Source of the DNA: AC-32 sp035455445
GTDB taxonomy: Bacteria; Actinomycetota; Thermoleophilia; Gaiellales; Gaiellaceae
NCBI GenBank assembly: GCA_035455445.1
Contig: DATIFC010000124.1
Coordinates: 1-10,852 of the forward strand
Direction: 5' to 3'
DNA length: 10,852 nt
Numbering within the stretch: the first letter of the stretch is position 1; each line of letters starts with the position of its first letter. This document shows, piece by piece, positions 6,121 to 10,852 of this stretch. Under the pieces are notes generated by a model that searched no databases, was not told where the DNA came from, and saw nothing but the letters and a program-made list of their open reading frames with translations. Both the position numbers and the translations under genes were made by a program.

Positions 6121-6801
6121 CTACTCCGATCCGGGCGGCGGGCTCGGGACGGGGCCCGGCTCGGGAACGTGCGCAGGCCCAGGGGGCTCGGAGGGCTCGG
6201 GATACGGCTCGGGGACGGGAACGGGTTGCGGCGGCGGGCTGGGCTCCGGGAGCGGCTCCGGCGAAGGCTCCGGAGTCTCGATCTGGGTCGGCTGAACCTG
6301 GAGCTGGGCACGCTGGATTCGCTCCACGGCGGCTGCGGCTGTCTGCTCCATCTCCTCCTCCTTCGCGCGGACCAGCCCGTCGAGCTCTGCCATCCGAGCG
6401 CGGGCCGACTCGGTCTCCTGGGGGTCACCAGCGTACACGGCTTCGCCCAAAATGCGCGCACTTTCCGTCCTTTTTGCCAGCAGCTCGGCGAGCTCGCGGC
6501 GCTGGCGGTAGAGGGCGGCGCGCGCGCTCGAGTGCACCGCCACGGACTCGACCGCGTAGCCGGTGCTGTCCTTCAGCCTGCGCCAGGCGGGTGCGAGGAC
6601 GCGGCCGGCGCGGAAGACGCCGAAAAAACGCGGGCGGGCCGTTTCGTACTCCACCGGGACGGGGCCCGTCTCGTCGGGCGGCAGCTCCTCCACCGCCGTC
6701 TCCCCCGGCCCGGCATCCACGCGCATGCCGCACTCGGGGCAGAAGCGGCTCCGCTCCGGAAGCTCGGCGCCGCAGCTCGAGCAGCTAGCCAGAGGCCCCA
6801 A
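6121..6801 (-). CDS. Zinc-ribbon protein with helical middle and Pro-rich tail
   Basis: The function is not known. The N-terminus is a zinc ribbon with C7-x2-C10 and C21-x2-C24 (CSSCGAELPERSRFCPECG), a form common in small bacterial proteins of unknown role. Residues about 90-165 are charged and helical (RRELAELLAKRTESARILGE and following), probably a coiled coil. The last 55 residues (172-226) are a low-complexity Pro/Glu/Ser tail of PEP and PSP units. There is no signal peptide or membrane helix, so the protein should be cytoplasmic. The start is TTG (6801-6799), just ahead of the ribbon, overlapping the end of the CcmI-like gene by 17 nt; coupled translation with that gene is likely. No Shine-Dalgarno is clear, and a start a few codons later is possible. 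Homologues may accompany cytochrome c maturation genes, but here that link rests only on position. Confidence 0.8.
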   Translation of the reverse strand: MGPLASCSSCGAELPERSRFCPECGMRVDAGPGETAVEELPPDETGPVPVEYETARPRFFGVFRAGRVLAPAWRRLKDSTGYAVESVAVHSSARAALYRQRRELAELLAKRTESARILGEAVYAGDPQETESARARMAELDGLVRAKEEEMEQTAAAAVERIQRAQLQVQPTQIETPEPSPEPLPEPSPPPQPVPVPEPYPEPSEPPGPAHVPEPGPVPSPPPGSE

Positions 6802-7099
6802 CCCGGTCCCGGCGCGGCTCGGGGTCGAGGGCCCGCAACGCCTCGGCGGCGCGGCGGCGCATCGGGCCGATCTGCGCGCGGTAGTCCTCGTCGGAGACCT
6901 TGCCCGTGCGATGGTCGAACTCGAGCTCCTTCAGCGCAGCGAGGGCGCGGTCGCGCTCCTCGGCCAGCGCGATCCGCGCCTGCTCGCCCTCAGCGGGCTG
7001 GTCGAGGCGGTCGTCCACGGGCTGCGGGTCACGGAGGAACGGACGAGCGACCAGCAGCACGCAGGCGACGGCGAGTAGCACCCCGACGGCGAGCCACAT
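6785..7099 (-). CDS. CcmI-like small membrane protein
   Basis: This is a 104-aa protein with one N-terminal membrane helix (residues 1-19, MWLAVGVLLAVACVLLVAR) followed by a charged region. Residues 47-75 (AEERDRALAALKELEFDHRTGKVSDEDYR) match the arrangement of the N-terminal part of CcmI/CycH proteins: a membrane anchor, then a helix pair with a G-x-[IV]-[SD]-[DE]-x-[DE]-Y turn. CcmI helps carry apocytochrome c to the haem ligation machinery, but the TPR domain of true CcmI is absent. The context supports a cytochrome maturation link because ccmE lies two genes upstream. The ATG at 7099 is preceded by a TACCCT -10 with an 8-nt gap, and its stop lies inside the next gene. A generic membrane protein with a similar helical turn remains possible. 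Confidence 0.8.
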   Translation of the reverse strand: MWLAVGVLLAVACVLLVARPFLRDPQPVDDRLDQPAEGEQARIALAEERDRALAALKELEFDHRTGKVSDEDYRAQIGPMRRRAAEALRALDPEPRRDRVGASG

Positions 7100-7107
7100 C
7101 GCGGGTC

Positions 7108-7113
7108 AGGGTA
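7108..7113 (-). promoter_or_regulatory. -10 element (TACCCT) for the CcmI-like gene
   Basis: The minus strand reads TACCCT, 8 nt, then ATG at 7099, with no Shine-Dalgarno. It lies directly after the lipoprotein gene's stop codon, suggesting an internal promoter in the cluster and an mRNA with almost no leader. Confidence 0.5.
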
Positions 7114-7117
7114 CCGC

Positions 7118-7462
7118 TCAGGCCGTGCGGAGGGCTTGGTGGAGGCGACTCGCGCTCGGGCGTGGCAGCAGGCCGAGAAGCGTTTGCCGCTCACGCGGGG
7201 TGAGAGCGCGGCGGAGCGTCGCGCCGAGCGTGCTCGCCGGGCAGCCGGCCCGGTCGTAGCGTCGGAGGCTGCCCCGTAGCCCGAGGTAGGACATGTCTGC
7301 CGGGTAGACCGTTCCGCCGCCGTAGTGCAGCAGCATGGAGCCCGCATGCGCGGCCACCTTGTCCGCCTGCTCCTGGCAGACGGCCTCCGCGCGGCCGCGG
7401 CCGCTGCCGCCGCAGCCGGCGAGCAGCGCCGAGAGGGCCACACATGCGACCAGCTGCCGCAC
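7118..7462 (-). CDS. Small lipoprotein of unknown function
   Basis: I do not recognise this 114-aa protein beyond its export signal. Residues 1-17 (MRQLVACVALSALLAGC) are a lipoprotein signal peptide with lipobox L14-A15-G16-C17, so C17 should be lipidated and the rest held outside the membrane. A Gly/Arg-rich linker follows, then a mostly helical domain with two cysteines (C29, C74) that could pair, and a basic C-terminus (RQTLLGLLPRPSASRLHQALR). The start is GTG (7462-7460), 12 nt after the ccmE stop, with no good Shine-Dalgarno; a second GTG at codon 8 would leave too short a signal peptide. Its place between ccmE and the CcmI-like gene suggests shared transcription and possibly a role in cytochrome assembly, but no haem-binding or CxxC motif is present. 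Function is unassigned. Confidence 0.75.
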   Translation of the reverse strand: MRQLVACVALSALLAGCGGSGRGRAEAVCQEQADKVAAHAGSMLLHYGGGTVYPADMSYLGLRGSLRRYDRAGCPASTLGATLRRALTPRERQTLLGLLPRPSASRLHQALRTA

Positions 7463-7474
7463 GCGTGGGGTCGG

Positions 7475-7870
7475 CTAGGCCTTCTTCGGCACGTACTTGG
7501 AGGGGCACTTCGTCACGAGCGAGTCCTGCTTCGCGACGAAGGTGCCGTGTGCGTAGCGGCCGCTGACCACGATGTGGCGCCCGAGCTTGAACTGGTCGGG
7601 AACGCTGCCCCGGTAGACGATCGGCACCGTCTTCGTTCCGCCGATGTCGCCGACCTTGAAGCGCAGGCCGGCCTTCGCGTAGCCCGCGCCGTCGACCGGC
7701 CCCACGACCTTGCCGACCAGCGAGACGGTCCCCGTGTGGCCGGCCAGCTCGCTCGGCTTCAGCTGCGCGGTACGGCCGCCGGCGATCGAGACGTAGAGCA
7801 GGAAGACCGCCAGCACGGCCGCGACCGAGAGCGCGATGACGAGGCGGACCGAGCGTGGGTTCTTCGCCAC
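7475..7870 (-). CDS. ccmE: Cytochrome c maturation haem chaperone CcmE, CxxxY type
   Basis: CcmE carries haem covalently from the CcmABCD complex to the CcmF/H ligation complex on the outer face of the membrane. This 131-aa protein has one anchor helix (about residues 8-30) and an OB-fold domain (about 35-120). The family pattern is seen in FKVGDIGGTKTVPIVYRGSVPDQF (71-94), GRHIVVSGRY (97-106) and GTFVAKQDSL (109-118). Classical CcmE binds haem through His in H-x3-Y; here the position is C122-P-S-K-Y126, the CxxxY form described in archaea and Desulfovibrio. The GTG start is preceded by TACAAT with a 7-nt gap, the best -10 in the window, and no Shine-Dalgarno. It leads a run with a lipoprotein gene 12 nt downstream. 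Other ccm genes (ccmA, B, C, F) are not in this window. The family call is strong. Confidence 0.9.
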   Translation of the reverse strand: MAKNPRSVRLVIALSVAAVLAVFLLYVSIAGGRTAQLKPSELAGHTGTVSLVGKVVGPVDGAGYAKAGLRFKVGDIGGTKTVPIVYRGSVPDQFKLGRHIVVSGRYAHGTFVAKQDSLVTKCPSKYVPKKA

Positions 7871-7877
7871 GCCGTGG

Positions 7878-7883
7878 ATTGTA
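7878..7883 (-). promoter_or_regulatory. -10 element (TACAAT) for ccmE
   Basis: The minus strand reads TACAAT, 7 nt, then GTG at 7870. It lies in the 19-nt gap after the 81-aa gene's stop. It is close to the TATAAT consensus and predicts a leaderless ccmE transcript. No good -35 is visible. Confidence 0.65.
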
Positions 7884-7889
7884 CGGTGC

Positions 7890-8135
7890 CTACGACGGTT
7901 CCGTGGCCGGCTCGCCGCGGCGCGACGGGATCCGGTAGCCGTGCTCCTGGCACAGGCTTCCCGGGGTGTCCTCGGTGAGCGCGTCGCAGTAGCCCTTGCC
8001 GTAGGCCGCGCGCATGAACGCCGCGACCACCTCGAGGTTCCACTCGCCGATGTCGGCTGCCTCCCGCCAGAGGTCGGAGAGGCGAAGGTCGATGTCGAGC
8101 TCCAGCAGGTCGATTCGGGAAGGTCGCTTGGCCAT
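7890..8135 (-). CDS. Conserved-looking 81-aa protein of unknown function
   Basis: I do not recognise a family. The 81-aa sequence is soluble. Its first half is helical and acidic (RIDLLELDIDLRLSDLWREA), and the middle (WNLEVVAAFMRAAYGKGYCDAL) is likely helical as well. Two cysteines and a histidine near the end (C50, C62, H65, in KGYCDAL and SLCQEHGY) could bind metal but do not form a standard motif. The ATG at 8135 follows TACCTT by exactly 6 nt, a leaderless arrangement, which supports a real gene. It is the first gene of the minus-strand run leading to ccmE and diverges from the TIM-barrel gene at 8179, with 43 nt between them. Codon use (GC-rich third positions) matches its neighbours. 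Function is unknown. Confidence 0.75.
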   Translation of the reverse strand: MAKRPSRIDLLELDIDLRLSDLWREAADIGEWNLEVVAAFMRAAYGKGYCDALTEDTPGSLCQEHGYRIPSRRGEPATEPS

Positions 8136-8141
8136 GGCGCG

Positions 8142-8147
8142 AAGGTA
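8142..8147 (-). promoter_or_regulatory. -10 element (TACCTT) for the 81-aa gene
   Basis: The minus strand reads TACCTT, 6 nt (CGCGCC), then ATG at 8135, with no Shine-Dalgarno. It is one half of a compact divergent promoter pair; the other -10 lies at 8167-8172 on the plus strand. Confidence 0.55.
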
Positions 8148-8166
8148 GCCGGGGCATCGGACGGAC

Positions 8167-8172
8167 TAGGCT
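8167..8172 (+). promoter_or_regulatory. -10 element (TAGGCT) for the TIM-barrel gene
   Basis: TAGGCT, 6 nt (GGCCCC), then GTG at 8179. The spacing is the same as at mntH and predicts transcription starting on the GTG. No Shine-Dalgarno is present. Confidence 0.6.
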
Positions 8173-8178
8173 GGCCCC

Positions 8179-9018
8179 GTGGGCAAGCTCAGGTTCGGCC
8201 CGGCGCGGGTTCCCTCGCGCGAGAGCCCGCAGGCGGCGATCGCGCTGCTGCGGGAGCGCGGCTTCGACGCCTGCGAGATCGACTTCGAGGGGAAGTTCTG
8301 GATGGACTACGACTGGGCCGCCGAGTTCGGGAAGCTCGCGCGGGGGGCGAGGATCGCGCTCTCGGTGCACGCGCCCATCGCCGGTTTCATGGGTCACGTC
8401 GAGCGCGACAAGAAGCAGCGGATGGCCGTCGGCATGCTCGACCACTCGGCCGGGATCGCGAAGGCCGCGGGCGCGGAGGTGGTCGTCTTCCACCCCGGCT
8501 TCCTGCTCGGCCGCACACGCGCCGCCGCTCTCAGCTCGATCTGCGAGCAGCTGGCCGAGCTGCGCGAGCGCCTCGAGGGCAAGGACCGTGCGGTGCCGTT
8601 CGGCGTCGAGGTCATGGGTCGCGTCCGTGAGATCGGGAGCCTCGACGACGTGATCGAGATCTCGCGCCGCTGCGGCTGGGTCCGCCCCGTGCTCGACTTC
8701 GCCCATATGCACGCGACGAGCGACGGCGCCTTCACCGACGTCGAGCCCTTCGCCGCCGCGCTCGAGGCGGCCGACGGCGTGCTCGAGCCCGGCGCGCCGT
8801 TCCACATCCACTTCTCGGACATCGCCTACGCGAACCGGAACGAGACGAAGCACCTGCCCTACGGCGAGGGGACGCTGCGCGCCGACCCGCTCCGGCAGGC
8901 GCTGCGGACGTTCAAGCGCCCGGCGACCGTGATCTCGGAGTCCCCCGACCTCGAGTCCGACCACGCGATCCTCGCGGCGCTCGCGCCGCGGCGGGCTCAG
9001 GCGCCGAAGCGCCGGTAG
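8179..9018 (+). CDS. Endonuclease-IV-like TIM-barrel protein (AP endonuclease 2 superfamily)
   Basis: This 279-aa cytoplasmic protein belongs to the xylose-isomerase-like/AP-endonuclease-2 TIM-barrel superfamily. Endonuclease IV in that group cuts DNA at abasic sites using three zinc ions. Most metal-ligand positions of that enzyme can be matched: H64 (HAPI), H105 (FHPGF), E144 (GVEVMGR), D173 and H176 (LDFAHMHA), H211 (FHIHFSD), H225 (KHLPYGEG) and E254 (ISESP). The Asp two residues before the H225 equivalent, a ligand of the third zinc in D-x-H, is Thr223 here. The metal centre may therefore be altered, and a repair nuclease or a sugar-type isomerase are both possible. The GTG start is 6 nt after TAGGCT. 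The gene is alone on the plus strand; its last 22 bp overlap the convergent phosphatase gene. The superfamily is secure and abasic-site nuclease activity is likely but unproven. Confidence 0.85.
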   Translation: MGKLRFGPARVPSRESPQAAIALLRERGFDACEIDFEGKFWMDYDWAAEFGKLARGARIALSVHAPIAGFMGHVERDKKQRMAVGMLDHSAGIAKAAGAEVVVFHPGFLLGRTRAAALSSICEQLAELRERLEGKDRAVPFGVEVMGRVREIGSLDDVIEISRRCGWVRPVLDFAHMHATSDGAFTDVEPFAAALEAADGVLEPGAPFHIHFSDIAYANRNETKHLPYGEGTLRADPLRQALRTFKRPATVISESPDLESDHAILAALAPRRAQAPKRR

Positions 9019-9584
9019 ACGAGCCCGACGACCGGGTCGGTCAGCCGCTCGAGCAGGAGGATCACGCGCCGGAGCAGCGGCCGGCAGAGGTAGACGACCA
9101 CGCCGGCGGCGAGCGCGCCCACGGCGGCGCCCGCGATCACGTCCGACGGATAGTGGGCGCCCACGAGGATGCGGCCGAGCCCGATCAGCGTCGCGACCGC
9201 CAGGAAGAAGCGCCCGAGCCGCCGGTCGACGAAGTAGACGCCGAACGCGATCCCGAAGGCGGCGCTCGCGTGGTCGCTGGGGAACGACGGGTCGTGCGAG
9301 TTGCTCAGGTGGTAGACGCCCGGATGCGTCTCGTACGGCCGCGGCCGGTGCCAGAACGACGCGATCGCCTGATTCGCGAGCAGCGCGAGCCCGCCGGAGG
9401 CCGTCCCGGCAAGCGCGGCGAGCTTGCCGCGCCGGTCACCGCCCGGGCGCGTGACGAACCAGAGCGCGACCACGAGCGCGGCGTAGACGACGACCCCGTA
9501 GGTCTCGAAGCCGCCGGCGACGTGCGCGAGCGTCCGGTGGTGGCTCGCGAAGACGCTGACCGCGTGGTAGGCCGACCAGTCCAC
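8997..9584 (-). CDS. PAP2-family phosphatase, BcrC-like (probable undecaprenyl diphosphatase)
   Basis: This membrane phosphatase is of the PAP2 type, resembling BcrC, which removes a phosphate from undecaprenyl diphosphate during cell-wall lipid recycling. Counted from the GTG at 9584 it has 195 aa with about five membrane helices. The motifs are HRPRPYE (79-85), SFPSDHAS (100-107) with H105, and GRILVGAHYPSDV (137-149) with R138, H144 and D148. The PSDH form and the RPRP block are typical of BcrC-like proteins. The lysine of the usual K-x6-RP motif is Ala75. A GTG nine bases upstream (9593) is in frame, but it overlaps the TACCGT -10; the 9584 GTG is 7 nt after that element, as at other leaderless genes, so I prefer it. 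The substrate could be another lipid phosphate. The 3' end overlaps the TIM-barrel gene. Confidence 0.88.
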   Translation of the reverse strand: MDWSAYHAVSVFASHHRTLAHVAGGFETYGVVVYAALVVALWFVTRPGGDRRGKLAALAGTASGGLALLANQAIASFWHRPRPYETHPGVYHLSNSHDPSFPSDHASAAFGIAFGVYFVDRRLGRFFLAVATLIGLGRILVGAHYPSDVIAGAAVGALAAGVVVYLCRPLLRRVILLLERLTDPVVGLVYRRFGA

Positions 9585-9591
9585 GCGGCCC

Positions 9592-9597
9592 ACGGTA
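9592..9597 (-). promoter_or_regulatory. -10 element (TACCGT) for the PAP2 gene
   Basis: The minus strand reads TACCGT, 7 nt (GGGCCGC), then GTG at 9584. It favours the second GTG over the one at 9593, whose first two bases lie inside the hexamer. No Shine-Dalgarno precedes either. Confidence 0.5.
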
Positions 9598-9599
9598 GC

Positions 9600-9617
9600 C
9601 GGGACCCGGCGGTCCCG
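9600..9617 (-). terminator. Hairpin between the TPR gene and the PAP2 promoter
   Basis: CGGGACC, CGGC and GGTCCCG form a perfect 7-bp stem with a 4-nt loop. It starts 30 nt after the TPR gene's stop and ends 2 nt before the PAP2 -10 element. It has no U-tract. It may end the TPR transcript, or, because it fills the spacer region of the PAP2 promoter, act as a protein site. Confidence 0.4.
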
Positions 9618-9647
9618 CCACCGACAACCGGCCAGGAAAGGACTCTG

Positions 9648-10852
9648 CTAGGCCGCGCTCGCCGCCTCGGCCAGGACGCCGTCGCGGCGCGCGTCGAGCT
9701 CGTCGGCCTCGTCGTCGCGACCACGGTCGCGCAGGAACTGCACGAGCGCCTGCAGGAGCTCGCACTGGTGCTTCCGGTGCTCGGTCGCTGCGAGCGTGTC
9801 GTACGCCTGACGGAGTAGCTCCTCGGCCTCCTCGTCGCGGCCCTGCGCGGCACGCACCAGGCCGAGCGACATCGTCGTCGTGGCGAGCGAGGTGACGTCG
9901 TGCGGCCCGACCGTCTCCCGCGCGGCGAGGGCGAAGCGCTCCGCCTCGTCGACACGCCCCTGCGAGAGCAGGAGCTCGGCGAGGCCGCGCTGCGTCTCGC
10001 ACAGCGTCGCGCGGTCCTCCAGCGGCGCGAGGATCCGGATCGACTCCCTGAAGAGCCGCTCCGCACGCGCGGTGTCGCCCTTGTGCCGCGCGGTCCACGC
10101 GGCGAAGTTGAGCGTGCGGCCGAGCATCCACGCAGCACCTGCCTCGGCGAGATGCTCGCGCGCGGCCTCGAGCGCGGCCTCCGCGTCGTCGAGCTCGCGC
10201 CGGTACAGGTGCAGCTGTCCGGCGAAGCGGAGCGCCCGGCCCCGCGCCTGGGCGCTGCCGCTCTCCTCGGCGAGCAGGATCGCCTGCTGGATCAGCGGCT
10301 CGGCGCGGTCGAGCTCCAGCCTCGCCAGGTACACGCTCGCGAGCTCGTCGGCGGCCTCGCTCTCGAAGCCCTTGTGCTCGGAGGCGCGCGCGAGCTCGAG
10401 CGCCTCCAGGATCACCTGCTCCTCCTTCGCGAGGTCGCCCCGCATCCAGGCGATCGTCGCGAGTGCCCGCAGCGCGCGGTAGCGGCCCGAGTGGTCGTCG
10501 GGCCCGAGCACGGCGAGCGCGTTGTCGACCATCTCCTCGGCGGCGCGGACGTCGCCCTCGCGCATCACCGCCGCCTCCGCCAGTGCGATCAGCGCCCGCC
10601 CCTGCGTCCAGCCGTCGCCCTCCTGGATCGCCGCCGCGAGCACCTCCTCCATCTCGCGCGAGACGGCCGGCAGGTCGCTGAGCCGGTCGGCGGCGCGCGC
10701 GGCCAGGTAGCGCCGGCGCGTGGTCGGCTCGAGCTCGACGGCGCGCACGAAGTGCTGGCGAGCGGTGCGGTTCGCCTCGCGCGCGAAGGCGCGCAGGCCG
10801 GCCTCGGCGAGCGCGTCCGCGGCCTCCCGCTGCAGCTCGAGCGGCGCGGCGC
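9648..10852 (-). CDS. TPR-repeat protein, C-terminal part (probable large regulator or cyclase)
   Basis: An open minus-strand frame enters from the right edge and ends in TAG (9650-9648), giving 400 residues with no true start in the window. The sequence is a continuous array of helix pairs spaced about 40 residues apart, each with TPR-type positions (for example TLNFAAWTARHKGDTARAER, RGLAELLLSQGRVDEAERFA and MSLGLVRAAQGRDEEAEELL), about eight repeats in all. The visible beginning (EAANRTARQHF-like linker, then VRAVELEPTTRRRYLAARAADRL) resembles the region after the ATPase module in large actinobacterial regulators that join an adenylate/guanylate cyclase or LuxR-type domain, an AAA-like ATPase and C-terminal TPRs. 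That identification is from recollection. A GTG at 10748 is in frame but sits inside the repeat array, so it is unlikely to be the start. The repeats should form a protein-binding scaffold. Confidence 0.88.
   Translation of the reverse strand, partial: AAPLELQREAADALAEAGLRAFAREANRTARQHFVRAVELEPTTRRRYLAARAADRLSDLPAVSREMEEVLAAAIQEGDGWTQGRALIALAEAAVMREGDVRAAEEMVDNALAVLGPDDHSGRYRALRALATIAWMRGDLAKEEQVILEALELARASEHKGFESEAADELASVYLARLELDRAEPLIQQAILLAEESGSAQARGRALRFAGQLHLYRRELDDAEAALEAAREHLAEAGAAWMLGRTLNFAAWTARHKGDTARAERLFRESIRILAPLEDRATLCETQRGLAELLLSQGRVDEAERFALAARETVGPHDVTSLATTTMSLGLVRAAQGRDEEAEELLRQAYDTLAATEHRKHQCELLQALVQFLRDRGRDDEADELDARRDGVLAEAASAA

Noticed and set aside
6180..6290. GC-rich tandem-like repeats (GGCTCGG, GGCTCCGG units)
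   Set aside because: They are explained as codons for the Pro/Glu-rich tail of the zinc-ribbon protein; spacing is irregular, so neither a CRISPR nor a true satellite repeat.
5530..7203. 557-codon plus-strand frame across the M23, zinc-ribbon and CcmI-like genes
   Set aside because: It crosses three genes supported by domain motifs; its product is arginine-rich and repetitive with no recognisable domain.
7759..8964. Long minus-strand frame joining the ccmE and TIM-barrel areas
   Set aside because: It is the antisense frame of the TIM-barrel gene running into ccmE out of frame; a gene fusion is not supported by codon pattern or motifs.
10463..10748. GTG at 10748 as the start of the TPR protein
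   Set aside because: The frame stays open to the window edge and the upstream residues continue the same helical repeat pattern, so this codon is internal.

Overview
The window reads as chromosomal DNA from a very GC-rich actinobacterium. The protein set and the start-site style resemble Thermoleophilia (Gaiella/Solirubrobacter-like), although this lineage is inferred from recollection of similar proteins and not from any search. There are 16 supported protein-coding genes, two of them cut by the window edges. I see no tRNA, rRNA, CRISPR array, prophage or intact transposase.

Layout. Bases 1-424 (minus) hold the start of a secreted or membrane-anchored protein of unknown function. Bases 521-2137 (minus) hold a tight phosphate-transport pair: a DUF47/PhoU-like protein followed 3 nt later by a PiT-family phosphate permease. 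Diverging from it at 2206-4522 (plus) are a small PD-(D/E)XK-like protein, hypoxanthine phosphoribosyltransferase (hpt) and an Nramp manganese/iron transporter (mntH). A DtxR/MntR-like palindrome lies across the hpt stop codon in front of mntH. A 127-bp inverted-repeat element (4531-4657) fills the convergent gap after mntH. Next come a 51-residue hydrophobic protein (4669-4824) and a secreted M23 murein peptidase (4882-6075), both on the minus strand.

Bases 6121-8135 (minus) are a run of five short genes: an 81-aa unknown protein, a Cys-type CcmE haem chaperone, a small lipoprotein, a CcmI-like membrane protein and a zinc-ribbon/proline-rich protein. This looks like a partial cytochrome c maturation neighbourhood; CcmF, CcmC and CcmAB are not in the window. 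Bases 8179-9018 (plus) encode an endonuclease-IV-like TIM-barrel protein whose 3' end overlaps a convergent PAP2/BcrC-like phosphatase (8997-9584, minus). The window closes with the C-terminal 400 residues of a TPR protein (9648-10852, minus).

The strongest cross-window signal is promoter and start architecture. Seven genes have a TANNNT -10-like hexamer 6-9 nt before an ATG or GTG start and no Shine-Dalgarno sequence, as expected for leaderless mRNAs. Only three genes show a clear Shine-Dalgarno. Overall the region is mostly housekeeping (phosphate, manganese, purine salvage, cell wall, haem/cytochrome). I found no convincing new defence or mobile system. The best follow-ups are the mntH operator, the inverted-repeat element, the nuclease-like partner of hpt and the CxxxY-type CcmE neighbourhood.
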